Source: Isoetes taiwanensis (Eukaryota > Streptophyta > Lycopodiopsida > Isoetales > Isoetaceae). From it: DNA of 64,000 bases. Within the stretch, counting starts at the first letter, position 1, and each line of letters starts with the position of its first letter. The position numbers were made by a program, and so were the translations under genes. Under the pieces are notes generated by a model, which saw only the letters and a list, made by a program, of their open reading frames with translations, was not told where the DNA came from and did no database searches. The stretch is from assembly GCA_021234155.1 (NCBI GenBank), contig JAJEKV010000005.1, forward strand, positions 8,300,216 to 8,364,215, written 5' to 3'. This document shows positions 9,899-21,499 of the stretch, piece after piece.

Positions 9899-11297
9899 AG
9901 CTTTACCCTATCACAACATCGGACGAAAGGATTATCCAATATGCGCCAAATTTTGAAGGCTGGGTACGTTGAATTGTTTTCTACATTTTTGTTTTTCTTG
10001 TTACTAAGACGTTATTTTTTGCAGAGCAAAAAGAAAAACAAGGACCTGCCGGAGGGCTTCATGCATCTGGTCAGGATAGCGCGAGAAGAGAGGATGCTGG
10101 CGGACAGGCGAGTTTTGGATAATGAGCCCTCCGATTACGAACGGTTTACAATGTACGATCAAAATAACCTGTTCTGTATAGTACACGGTGATTGCACCGA
10201 ATTAGCCGATTCAATAAAGCCCCAAGATTTTACCTTGGTAATAGCTGACCTTCCATATGGGTTTAAGCTGAAAGACAGCCGCTACGACGACCAGCCATTT
10301 AAAAACTCTGAGTTTAACGCTTTCGTCGACGGTATAAAGCAAATTACCACGGCAAAACATTGGGGGCTAGTTGTATTTCACTCAAGCATGCAGTCAGGCC
10401 TGGTGGAAGCCAGCTTCAAGAATCATTTCGGTTCCCCTGCGCAAGCTGGTTATGAAAATCTGGTTTGGTAAGCACTTATTCGGGAATACGCACGTCCTTT
10501 TGTTTTCATTATCTTTTTTTTTTTTAGTTACAACTCTAGCATTTTTAAATTCTTGTTAGGAGTTTCTATTCTGGAATACGATTCTTTTGGCTGTACTTAA
10601 ATCCTTTTTTATTTCTTTGTTGCTTAGGTACAAAACAAATATTAATTACCATGGTGGAGGCCCCTGACTGCTGAGTAAGGTCGAATATCTCCATGTGGCT
10701 TATTGGAGTTTCGATGGAAAACGTACAATGGAACACTTCAACAGAGCGGCGTGCCAGAACTTTTCAAATGTGTTGGAGTTTCCAGCTGTGTTACAGAAGC
10801 TGCAGGACCATAGTGCACAAGGAAGAATAGTGAATCACTATCAGAAGCCACAGAAGCTGATTAACCACCTTCTGGACATGTTCTCACGTCCAGGAGATTG
10901 GGTGCTCGACGCATTTTCTGGCTCTGGTACAACTATTGCTTGTGCACTTAAGAAGGGCCGAAACTGTGTAGCTGTTGACATTGATAAGAAGGCTGTACAA
11001 TTCATCAAGATGAGACTTTCTGCCTTACCAACTCTACCAGACGAGAATCAAGAGTTGGGAGCAAAGTCTAATTCTGATTTTGCTAAGATGACATCTTCGG
11101 AGATACAGCCTCCTTTCACAAGCTCTTTGGAAGACGAAGCTACGTTTGCAGAGCTGAAAGAAGTTGCTCTAGCTACAATACCGGAAGCAAGCACCAACAC
11201 AGAGAAGCCTAAGTCACCAGAGAAAGGTGAAAAGGTAGAATCTGATCAAGCTGAGACCAGCAAGAAGAATGAAGAAGAGTTTAATTTAGATCTCTGA
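9899..11297 (+). pseudogene. ParB/Srx-like-DNA methyltransferase fusion gene, 3' part (exons 4b-6)
   Basis: Exons are 9899-9963, 10025-10467 and 10628-11297; the introns at 9964-10024 and 10468-10627 have GTACGT/TTTTTTGCAG and GTAAGC/TTGCTTAG ends. The product is an N6-adenine/N4-cytosine DNA methyltransferase domain of the permuted class in which the catalytic motif precedes the SAM-binding one. DLPYG (about residues 650-654 of the fusion) stands where DPPY or SPPY is usual. A W-Y-K-T-N segment follows, then KPQKL and LDAFSGSGTT (816-825), with VAVDID binding the ribose. A Lys/Glu-rich tail ends at 11297. One TGA at 10665-10667 interrupts the frame between HGGGP and LLSKVE; CGA to TGA by CpG deamination is the simplest cause. 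With exons 1-4a the spliced length is 2,838 bases, an exact multiple of three. The 4-kb insertion and the stop make this copy inactive. Confidence 0.7.
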
Positions 11298-12269
11298 CGG
11301 ATCTATGTTGTGGCTAGTGATTGACATTTATTATTGATTGCCATTATTCAAATAACACAAAAACAGTAATGAGATTATTATTATTATGTTTACTAAATTT
11401 GTGTTTTTTTTACATCCACCTCTATAAAATTAGGTACTCATGTCTCAATTCTGCTATTTTCACGTGCTTAACTCCAAAAAAACCAAAGTCGTGTCCAAAG
11501 AATACCCCAAAAATAGGCCAAAAAAAAAACTGATACTCCTGAAACTTTAAACCTCTCTTAAAAAAGCCCAATTTTTGAAGTGACGTGCTTTTTCTAAAGG
11601 AATCTTTCAAACGGGAGTGCTGCAACACTCCCGTTTAATTTGCAACCTTGTTTTTGTGAAGTGGATCCTCTCTCTGAGTCAGATGATGATGACGAATTTG
11701 ATGAAAAACAAATCCAGCCTAATCAGGTCTTCTATTGTTCTGGGCCTTTTTGGGTTTGGTTATTGGTTTTTGTTAGATTATATACTGAACTAAACCTTTA
11801 GATTGATAGTTTTGGATATGTGTCACTCTGTCTGGTTATACTGTAGTTCAGAGTGTGTATGGCTGACCTTGCATTTATGGTTACCATTTTTTTCTGGATC
11901 AGATGCATAAATAAGTGGCAACCACCTGATATTCTATACCTGATTTTCTCTGTTACATAGTACTTTGTTTTATCCTTTGGTGTAGTTGCTGGTTTAGACC
12001 ATCTAGGTTTGCTATTGCTCTATTCACCCTGTTTACATGTTACTTGCATTTTGGTCATTTTAAGCACATATTCTAGAATGGGACTCGCAAGAAACCAACA
12101 AACCGCCCGATAGATAGGCTTCTCATTCATCTCAGCAGATTTTCTACAATGGTGGACAGTGGGTAGCCGCACACATGCGAACTACCCACGAAAAATAAAG
12201 GGAAAATCCAATTATATCATTTGGACCCCAAAAAAAATACAATGCTAATAGATGAGTGGCTGATGTACC

Positions 12270-12350
12270 TGCCGAAAGCTTATCACCGGGATTAAAAAAC
12301 CCCGCCCTTTCGGGTTTTCGAGGAAAAACCCTAGTGATAAGCCTTCGGCA
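12270..12350. repeat. Hairpin with conserved loop
   Basis: TGCCGAAAGCTTATCAC pairs, with one mismatch, with GTGATAAGCCTTCGGCA. The enclosed loop contains CGGGATTAAAAAACCCCGCC, then a short C/T-rich stretch, then GGGTTTTCGAGGAAAAACCC. The same loop recurs at 28128-28215 and six times after 52300, there with a different stem. Confidence 0.7.
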
Positions 12351-13439
12351 AGGGGCTTAGACAAACGTAAGGCATAGAAACGCTCCCAAAAACCCCCGCA
12401 TGGAGAAGTCAAAACAGATGCCGCTCGCCAACCTGTACCTGCACATCACCAACACAACAAACGCGACAACACAAACATACTAGAGAATAGCATCACCCAG
12501 GGGGTGGAAAAAAAAGCATCACCCAGCGGGTGGAAGAAAAACATGATAAACAGAAACTTGTGCACAATACAATAAACAAAGAAGGGGGGGAGGTTAGGTT
12601 CAAAGAGAATAAGGTACTGCTGAGAGAAGAGGAAGCGCCGATGAGACGTGGATGCAGAAACGCGCCTGAAATAGCGAACTCCCAACCAAAACGGGCATGC
12701 GCCGCCCGCATGCATGCAAGACATGCATGCTCGTCCCATTCTAGAATGGCGATCCGATGTCTCGGATCGATGCGATAGTTATTTAAGTGCATTGAAATAT
12801 GTAGTTCTGGAAATGGGGTTGTTGTAATGTTGCACTAGCCTCATTGTTGTCTCATAGAAAGCTAGGTTGCTTGGCCTGTTGTTCAATTTAGCAGATTGAT
12901 GCTGATACAACTCTCCTGCTTTTTTGGTCCTACCATGAACTGTGGTTGTATTCTGTGGCATCATTGATCGTCTCATTGTAACCTCTAGACCTGAGCCTTT
13001 GCCTCTATTTTATGTTTCTTACCCCTTTATGTGGATCTGTTCCAACCCTATCAGTCTCGTTTAGGCAGAAATACCCTCGAGTTGGAAAATTTTTATTTAA
13101 TAGGAATACCTGATAAACATTTAATAGTGGTAGAGATGAATGAGCATCTTTTTGACTAAAGGCCAGAAGTTTCTTCTTAAAAACAATTCGCTAACATTTC
13201 CTTGTAATGCATACTATCTAAGATTGTTATATCATTGCTTGAATGGATTTATTTGGGTTCAACTCCCAAACTACTTTATTAAAGCATGGTTTTAAGTGAA
13301 AAAATAATTGTGAGTAGAACAATCGAAAAAACAATGACCATGTGAAATTTTTTGTTATCTATGGTTATTTGCTGTTGTTTTTGTTTTTTTGCTAGTGTAG
13401 TTTTTCAATGGTTTTCTTTAGAACTATGTGTCCTTATTT

Positions 13440-13940
13440 GAGAAAGACTACATTTGAAAACAACTATTTTAAAAAACCACAAGTGGATGTTATGTTAAGC
13501 CACATATTATTTTTTAGTGAAAACAACACTTGGAAAACTATTATTTTAAAAAATCACACGTGGATGTTATATTAAGACACATTATTTTTTAGTAAAAACA
13601 ACATTTGAAAACTACTATCCATGTGTATATTTTGTAAACCACATGTTATTTTTTTAGTAAAAACAACACTTAAAACAACTTTTATTCTAAAAAATGACAC
13701 ATGGATATTCTGTTAAACCACATATTGTTTTCTAAAAACAACACTTCAAAACAATACATCGAATTTTTTTAAAAGACTGTCAATTTCCTATGCATAGACT
13801 TTTTGGATAAAAACTACACGTTGTTTCTAGCATTTTCGGAACAAAACAATGGGTACTGTTTAAGTGTTGTTTTTTTGAAAAAAAAGATACTAAAAAACTA
13901 CACGTTGAGCAAATTTTGGGGTTATAGTAGCTGGCACTTT
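13440..13940. repeat. A/T-rich tandem repeats and a decayed element end
   Basis: About four copies of a 90-100-bp unit contain TGGATGTTATGTTAAGCCAC and GTAAAAACAACACTT variants. The right side (13900-13935, GCAAATTTTGGGGTTATAG) resembles the right terminus of the 11-kb element at 26462-26492, so this is probably an old short member of that family. The same structure is present at 29290-29780. Confidence 0.45.
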
Positions 13941-14092
13941 TTTTGCCCACCCTTTCATGCTTCTACCCTCTTAGCAGAAAGATTACTTCTTAACAGAGCT
14001 TTTTTCTATGTATAATGTGTCAAATGCTACTTGTTCAGACATATGAAAAATTTACATCCTTCTGAACATCTACTCTTTGTTATGCCTGCTAG

Positions 14093-14796
14093 GTGCTGTA
14101 TGATAGTGGTGCAAGAAAGTTAGCAGCATGTTCATTACCAGCAATAGGATGTTTTCCATCACAGATTATGCTATATGGTAAAGGAAACCTGGCATGCGTG
14201 AGTACATTGAACCAAGATGCCCAAGTATTAAACGCAAGATTAAAACGCAGCACAGAATATATGAAATGGTGGAGCCTATCCAAAATGAAACCCCACAGCT
14301 TTTAGACTTATACAACACAACTTTGGATGCTTCACAAAATCCTTCCAAATACGGTGAGTAGCTCATACCGTATGGTCGAAGATTTAGATTAGGGCAAGAT
14401 TAAAACGCAAAGACGAAGACATGAAATGGTGGAGCCTATCCGAATGAAACCGCGTTTTTAGACTTATACAAAGACAACTTTGGATGCGCCACAAAATCCT
14501 TCCAAATATTTTTAGACTTATACAGCACAGCTTTGGATGCTTCACAAAATCCTTCCAAATATGGTGAGTAGCTCATACCTGGTATGGTCAGAAGATTTAG
14601 ATTAGGGCTGAAGCTTTGCCGCTTGTTCTTTGCAGGTTTCTCAGTAGGACCAACTGGCTGTTGCGGATCAAGAAGATATGAAGCTGCCATCTATTGTAAC
14701 CTTTTGACACCTGCTTGCCCCATAGCCGAAACTTATGTGTATTGGGAAGAGAATTTGCATAGCCGGCAAGAGCATGTTCACTCTTGTTTCCCTTAG
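14093..14796 (+). pseudogene. GDSL esterase/lipase 3' exons, copy 1
   Basis: The exon at 14093-14353 (acceptor gctag, donor gtgagt) encodes VLYDSGARKLAACSLPAIGC, the LYxxGARK...PPIGC block of plant GDSL lipases, then LDLYNTTLDASQNPSKYG. The last exon, 14636-14796, encodes GPTGCCGSRRYEAAIYCN and YVYWEENLHS, matching the GCCG and WDxxHP blocks of the family. In this copy the catalytic Asp-x-x-His of the last block is replaced (EENLHS). Between the exons, pieces of the first one are duplicated twice with frameshifts. The N-terminal exons with the GDSL serine are missing, so it is an inactive gene fragment. Confidence 0.7.
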
Positions 14797-15559
14797 CAAT
14801 CTGCCATAGCCACTAGTTTCGAAAGGAGAGCCTTTCTCTTGTCGCTCTGCACAGCATCAGAAATGGAGGCCAATAGAAACCCTAAATAAAAGGGTTCTAT
14901 GGTTGAATGGTACATATAAAAAAAGCATTGTGGTCCAGCCTGTGTGACAGATAGATAACTTTAATCATGGCCATACAATTCTATCTCTCATCAAAAATCA
15001 AAGGCCAAAAAATGGAGCACTCTAGAAATACTATTTTGTACACCTAGTTGAATACGGCAACAAAATCATAGAAAAACCTTAATAAATATCGTACAAAAAC
15101 ACAAAAGAAACCCCCTGTTATTATGCTAGATATTGGTCCCTTCTAACCTAAACCTAAAGGGTCATGTAAAAGGAACAAAAGGGGAAACCTTAAACCTTTT
15201 CCATTTTCGCATTTTGGCTTCCTTGAGGAATTCCGGCCAAGCCAAGTTGCTAGTTCGCATTGCCAGGCATCGTCAAGCCGCATTTGCACAATAGATCTCC
15301 CAGAAGTAGCTACATTCAGGCCAAGCGAAGGCATGGACGCGATTCAAGGAGCTGGAGCAAGCCAGGGATCAGGTAACCTGTGATTCCGTTTTGCAAAGCG
15401 GACTTTATGCCAGGCAATGAGCTAGGATAACACACTCACCCCGGTTTTTGGTCCACTGTTGAAAACATCAGTTTTGGTAGGTCTACATGTCCTGTTTTCA
15501 AAGAATCCTACATGTGGATTTGTGAAGGTATGGTTTTGTTCGATAATGGTGTTCTTTTT

Positions 15560-16110
15560 TCAGTGGACTAAAACATCCACTGTTGTTTTGTAGTTTCTTC
15601 TATTGTGACATGTCATTTTATAATACAATCCACTGTAGGAAAGAGTACTTGAATTTCTACATGTCTAATAATTCTATTGTCACATGTCTTTATAGATGTA
15701 GAAAAGAATATTTGATTCTCTACATGTCCTATACTTCCATTCACATGTCTTTATAGTAGTAGGACAGAGTACTTTTATTTGCTAAGGCATTGTAGGAAAG
15801 AATACATGAATTACTTACATGTGTAATACTTCTATTGTCACATGTCTTTATAGAAGTCGGAAGAATACTTGATTCTCTACATGTCATATGCTTCCATGTC
15901 ACATGTCTTTATAGTAGTAGGACGAGTACTTTATTTGCTAAGGCATTGTAGGAAAGAATACATGAATTACGACATGTGTAATACTTCTATTCTCACATGT
16001 CTTTATAGAAGTAGGAAAGAGTACTTGATTCTCTACATGTCCTATCCTTCCATATCACGGGTCTTTATAGTGGTAGGACAGAGTACTTGATTTGCTACAT
16101 GTGATGCACG
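15560..16110. repeat. Tandem repeats with ACATGTCTTTATAG motif
   Basis: The motif CACATGTCTTTATAGnAGTAGGA recurs at least six times at intervals of about 60-130 bp, with CTACATGTCnTATnCTTCCAT and GGCATTGTAGGAAAGAATAC between copies. The pattern is a higher-order tandem array. The ACATGT hexamer is itself palindromic. Confidence 0.7.
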
Positions 16111-16199
16111 CACGCCATCACATGTTCTTATACTAGTATTCCATGTAACACAAGTTACTTCAACTACTTCAATTACTTAACACCTATTTTTGCATAACG

Positions 16200-17775
16200 T
16201 GGGCACCAACATGCCAAGGTGACTCTAACATGCCACCTAGGCTCAAACATGCCAAGGTGGCTCCAACATGCCACCTAGGCTCCAACATGACAAAATGGCT
16301 CAAACATGCCACCTAGGCTCCAACGTGCTCAAACATGCCACGCAGGGGTCCAACATGCCACCTATGCTCCAACTTGACAAGGTGGCTCAAATATGCCACG
16401 TGGGCTCCAACATGCCACCTAGGCTCCAACATTCCTAGGTGGCTCAAACATGCCACATAGGCTCAAACATGCCATGCAAAGCTCACTTAGGCTCCAACAT
16501 GCCAAGGTGGCTCCAACATGCCACCTAGGCTCAAACATGCCAAGGTGGCTCAAACATGCCACCTAGGCTCCAAACATGCCACCTAGGGCTCCAACATGCC
16601 ACCCAGGCTCAAACATGCCAAGGTGGCTCAAACATGCCATGTGGGCTCCACCATGCCACCTAGCCCTCCAACATGCCAAGGTGGCTCACAACATGCCACC
16701 TAGGCTTAAATATGCCAAGTTGGCTCAAACATGCCACCTAGGCTCCAACATGCCACCGTGGCTCTAACCTGCCACCTAGGCTCAAACATGCCACGTGGGG
16801 TCCAACATGCCACGCGCCCAAGGTGGCTCCAACATGCCACCTAGGCTCCAACATGCTCAAACATGCCACGGGCTCTAACATGCCACCTATGCTCCAACTT
16901 GCCAAGGTGGCTCAAATATGCCACGTGGGCTCCAACATGCCAAGGTGGCTCAAGCATGCCACACAGGCTCCAACATGCCACCTAGGATCTAACATGGCAA
17001 GGTGGCTCAAACATGCCAAGTGGTATCCAACATGCCACCTAGGCTCCAACATGCCAAGGTGGCTCCAACATGCCAAGGTGGCTCAAACATGCCACCTAGG
17101 CTCCAACGTTGCTCAAACATGCCACCTTGTCTCCAACATGCAAATGTTTCTCAAACATGCCAAGTTGGCTCAAACATGCCACCTTGGCTCCAACATGCCA
17201 AGGTGGCTCAAACATGCCACCTAGGCTCAAACATGCCAAGGTGGTTCCCACATGCCAAGGTGGCTCCAACATGCCACCTAGGTTCAAACATGCCAAGGTG
17301 GCTCAAACATGCCACCTAGGTCGCAACATGACAAAATGGCTCAAACATGCCACCTAGGCTCCAACGTGCTCAAACATGCCACGCCGGGCTCCAACATACC
17401 ACCTATGCTCCAACTTGCCAAGGTGGCTCAAATATGCCACGTGGGCTCCAACATGCCACCTAGGCTCCAACATTCCTAGGTGGCTCAAACATGCCATCTA
17501 GGCTCAAACATGCCACCCAGGGCTCAAACATGCCAGTGGCTCAAACATGCCAAGGTGGGCTCAAACATGCCACCTAGGCTCCAACATGCCAAGGTGGCTC
17601 AAACATGCCACGTGGACTCCATAATGCCACGTGGGCTCCAACATGCCAAGGTGGCTCAAACATGCCACCTAGGCTCAAACATGCCAAGGTGGCTCCAACA
17701 TGCCATGCAGGCTCCAACATGCCCATGTGGCTCAGGCATGCCACCTAGTCTCAAGCATGCCACCTAGGCACCCCA
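16200..17775. repeat. Minisatellite array 1, forward orientation
   Basis: The array is built from a 19-21-bp unit, CTCAAACATGCCAAGGTGG alternating with CTCCAACATGCCACCTAGG, so dimers of about 40 bp are common. Long open frames over it in several phases (HLGSNMPRWLKHA and similar) are artefacts of the unit having no stop codon. The array ends in CACCCCAAGTGGTGACATGG, which also marks the turning point at 23605-23640. Confidence 0.9.
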
Positions 17776-17960
17776 AGTGGTGACATGGCATGCCAAGTAA
17801 GCAAGGTCAAGTTTTGACTAGGCCAAAAAACCAAAGATGTCCATCTTTGGTCTTTTCATTGGGTGATGTTGGCAAATTTTAGGTGACATGGCTAGATGAT
17901 GGTGACATGGACCTTGGATGTGCTGCAAACACCGGGTAGGCACCTCGACGGCGGCCCCTT
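17776..17960. other. Spacer between satellite blocks
   Basis: Short non-coding sequence with repeated GGTGACATGG motifs and a small inverted repeat (CCAAAGATG/CATCTTTGG, near 17830). I see no gene. Confidence 0.4.
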
Positions 17961-20875
17961 TCTTGTGAAGGGGAGTCTCCGAAGGTATATATGCTGGTGC
18001 ATTTTCTCTTCATGTGATGCAGCGTCATGCTTGCACATCCCGCCAAGATTTCACCTTTTTCGAGACCCGGATTTTTATCCGTGGCTTTTCTTTGTGTTTA
18101 TGCTCCCGAAATTCATAATTAATGCATGGGGCAGGGAAAAATCCTGGTTTTCAGCCAGCTGGCTTGCCAAGTGGCCCCCGAGAGTACAGGAAAATCCCGG
18201 TATTTTCGGATGAGTTTTAGACCCTCGATTTTTATTGGGATGGCCGCCGCTGGCCCCGACAAGGTTTAGACCACGTTTTCGATTTTGGGGCATGGAGGAG
18301 GCCCCCGATTGGCGATCCGACCTCGCCCGCGTCGTCCGAACTAAAGAAAATTACCCTAGGGGACAAGTTCCACGGCGAAGTTTTCCCGGGGGATCAATCA
18401 CTTACCCCTCACTAGGAGGTATTCAAAGATCCACCTCCATGCCAATTGACTACAAGTGTGTAGTAAACCACCTACTTTGGCGTTTCTTGGAGAGGGGGTG
18501 TCTTCCGCCCACCAAACTTGGTCCCCTAGGTAATGGGGATGTTCCGGGTCCATTGGCGGAGCCAGCCTCTGGTTCGGAGTGGGGGTCCAACCCGCCCTCA
18601 AATTTCCCCAGCTTGGACTAGCCTGCGAGAACAAGATACTTGGGGTTCACCCTGAGGCCCTGGTAGAAGATTGAAGTGAGAATAGCAGCACTAGGACTGC
18701 TAGGTGGTATACATGTGACCACGGAGAAGCAAAGCTAGCTCCACTACCTAGTAGGACGCTACCGAATCCGGTGGTCTCCTAAGGGGTTGGCTCCTAAGCT
18801 CGCCTCATGCCTCTCGCTTGTGTTTCTATTGCCGGGTGCATTTTCTCTTTGCATTAGCCATGCCGCATATCCCGCCAAGATTTCACCTTTTTTCGAGACC
18901 CGAATTTTTATCTGTGCTTTTCTTTGTGTTTATGCTCCGGAAATTCATAATTAATGCATGGGGCAGGGAAAAATCCTGGTTTTCAGCCAGCTGGCTTGCC
19001 AAGTGGCCCCGAGAGTATAGGAAAATCCCCGGTATTTCCGGATGAGTTTTAGACCCTCGATTTTTGATTGGGATGGCCACCGTTGGCCTTGACAGGGTTT
19101 AGACCACGTTTTCAATTTTGGGGCATGGAGGAGGCCCCGGATTGGCAATCCGACCTCGCCTCGTCGTCCGGAACGGCGAAATTACCCTAGGGGACAAGTT
19201 CCACGGCGAGTTTTCCCAGGGGATCAATCACTTACCCCTCACTAGGAGGTATTCAGCATCCACCTCCATGCCAATTGACTACAAGTGTGTAGTAAACGAC
19301 CTACTTTGGCGTTTCTTGGAGAGGGGGTGGTCTTCTGCCCACGAAACTTGGTCCCCTAGGTAATGGGGATGTTCCGGGTCCATTGGCGGAGCCAGTTCTG
19401 CCCGAGAGTGGGGTCCGGCCCGCCCCTCGGCCCCCAGCTTGGATTAGCCTGCAAGAATAAGATACTTGGGGTTCACCCTGAGGCCCTGGTAGAAGATTGA
19501 AGTGACAATAGGAGCACTAGGACTGCTAGGTGGTATACATGTGACCACGGAGAAGAAAAGCTAGCTCCACTGCTCAGTAGGACGTTACCGACCCGGTGGC
19601 CTCCGAAAGGGGGTTGGCTCGGAAGCTCGTCTCATGCCTCTGCTTGTGCTTCTATTGTTTGCATTTTCTCTCTTGCGTGTGCAGCGTCATGTTGCATATC
19701 CTGCCAAGATTTCACCTTTTTTCGAGACCCGGATTTTTATCTGTGTTTTTTTTTGTGTTTATGCTCCGGAAATTCATAATTAATGCATGGGGCGGGGAAA
19801 AATCCTGATTTTCAGCCAGCTGGCTTGCCAAGTGGCCATGAGCGCATGTGAGGAAAATCCCCGGTATTTTTCGAGGCGAGCTTTAGACCCTCGATTTTTA
19901 ATGGGATGGCCACCGCTGGCCCGGCGGTGGTTTAGACCACGCTTTGATTTTGGAGCATGGAGGAGGCCCCGGATTGGCGATCCGACCTCTCCACATCGTC
20001 TGGAACGCCGAAATTACCCTAGAGGACAAGTTCCACTACCAGTTTTCCCAGGGGATCAATCACTTACCCCCCACTAGGAGGTATTCAGCATCCACCTCCA
20101 TGCCAATTGACTACAAGTGTGTAGTAAACGACCTACTTTGGCGTTTCTTGGAGAGGGGGTGGTCTTCTGCCCACGAAACTTGGTCTCCTAGGTAATGGGG
20201 ATGTTCCGGGTCCATTGGCAGAGCCAGTTCTTAGTTCCGGAGTGGGGGTCCAGTCCTCAGCCCCCAGCTTGGACTAGCCTGCGAGAACAAGATACTTGGG
20301 GTCACCCTGAGGCCCTGGTAGAAGATCGAAGTGAGAATAGCAAAAGACTAGGACTGCTAGGTGGTATACATGTGACCACGGAGAAGCAAAGCTAGCTCCA
20401 CCGCCCGGGGGACGCTACCGACCCAGGTGGCCTCCCGGAAGGGTTGGCTCGGAAGCTCGCCTCATGCCTCCGCTTGTGCTTCTATTGCCGCAGCATTTTT
20501 TTCTTGCGTGTGCAGCGTCATGCTGCACATCCTGCCAAGATTTCACCTTTTTTCGAGACCCGAATTTTTATCTGTGCTTTTCTTTGTGTTTATGATCCGG
20601 AAATTCATGATTAATGCATGGGGCGGGAAAAAATCATGGTTTTCAGCCAGCCTGGCTTGCCAAGTGGCCCCGAGCGCATGAGGGGAAAATCCCCGTATTT
20701 TTGGGTGAGCTTTAGACCCTCGATTTTTTGATTGGGATGGCCACCGCTGGCCCCGACAGGGTTTAGACCACGTTTTTATTTTGGGGCATGGAGGAGGCCC
20801 CTGATTGGCGATCCGACCTCTCCATGTCATCCGGAATGCCGAAATTACCCTAGGGGACAAGTTCCACGGCCCTCT
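17960..20875. repeat. 830-bp tandem repeat, three and a half copies
   Basis: The landmark GCCAAGATTTCACC falls at about 18042, 18874, 19703 and 20534, giving spacings of 832, 829 and 831 bp. Copies are closely similar but carry small indels. The last copy breaks off at about 20868 inside GGGACAAGTTCCACGGC. Each unit includes CACTTACCCCTCACTAGGAG and CAATTGACTACAAGTGTGTA. Frames of 60-130 codons in each copy are not conserved in phase, so I do not call genes. Confidence 0.85.
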
Positions 20876-21225
20876 TGATCGAGGGAGCATCCCAGACAAA
20901 TCCTACCAAACCCTAGGGTTTGGTAGGGTTTACATCTCGAAAGGCCAAGATCGGAGACTAACACATCCAAACTTTGCATGGAGTTCTCTCGTATGCCTGG
21001 GGACCATGCCCGGAGATGGGGTCAAATCCCCCTGCAAGAAGATGCTTTTCGCACTCCCCTTCACCGGAAAGGGGCTTGTGAAGGGGAGTCTCCCAAGGTA
21101 TCTTTGACCGAAATTTGGCTCTGTCTCCCGAAGCCATGAGGGTAATCCAAACAGGTATTCCACGCCGATCCTCGGCCCTCCGGGTCATCTGAGCATCCCT
21201 GCAATGTAAACCCTATCAAACCTAG
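20876..21225. other. Unique spacer with a 26-bp palindrome
   Basis: Positions 20902-20927 form a perfect 26-bp palindrome with core CCAAACCCTAGGGTTTGG, two opposed telomere-like CCCTAAA-type half units. The rest is non-coding to my eye. Confidence 0.6.
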
Positions 21226-21420
21226 GCTCCAACGTGCTCAAACGCGCCAAGGTGGCTCAAACATGCCACGGGCTCCAACATGCCACATAGGCTCCAACAT
21301 GCCATGTGGGCTCCAACATGCCAAGGTGGCTCAAACATGCCACCTAGGCTCAAACATGCCAAGGTGGCTCCCACATGCCAAGTTGGCACCTAGGCTCGTG
21401 CATGCCACCTAGGCATGTGT
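21225..21420. repeat. Short satellite island, forward orientation
   Basis: Eight or so units of the CTCCAACATGCC minisatellite, the same family as 16200-17775. Confidence 0.85.
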
Positions 21421-21499
21421 GTTTAGCAAAGGTGCACCTAGCTATCCGAGAAAAACGATCACATTTTGGCCTCCTCAAACGTTTTTGATTTACCCTCCT

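Larger units (their letters stand above)
11367..15430. repeat. Unit B, copy 1 (4.06 kb, also at 27224-31284)
   Basis: The sequence is nearly identical, apart from small substitutions and indels, to 27224-31284. Within it I see an exon-like acidic stretch (VDPLSESDDDDEFDEKQIQ at about 11661-11718, followed by gtcttc), a hairpin at 12270-12350, A/T-rich tandem repeats at about 13460-13740, GDSL lipase exons at 14093-14796 and an open stretch at about 15190-15380. Copy 1 ends at the TAA duplication of the 11-kb element. Confidence 0.9.

Noticed and set aside
16576-17767. Several open frames of 60-130 codons rich in HLGSNMPRWLKHA
   Set aside because: They lie on a minisatellite whose unit lacks stops in several phases; the same is true of frames at 22459-24196.
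18235-18621. 128-codon frame in the first 830-bp unit
   Set aside because: The frame is not kept in the other copies, which carry indels at different places.
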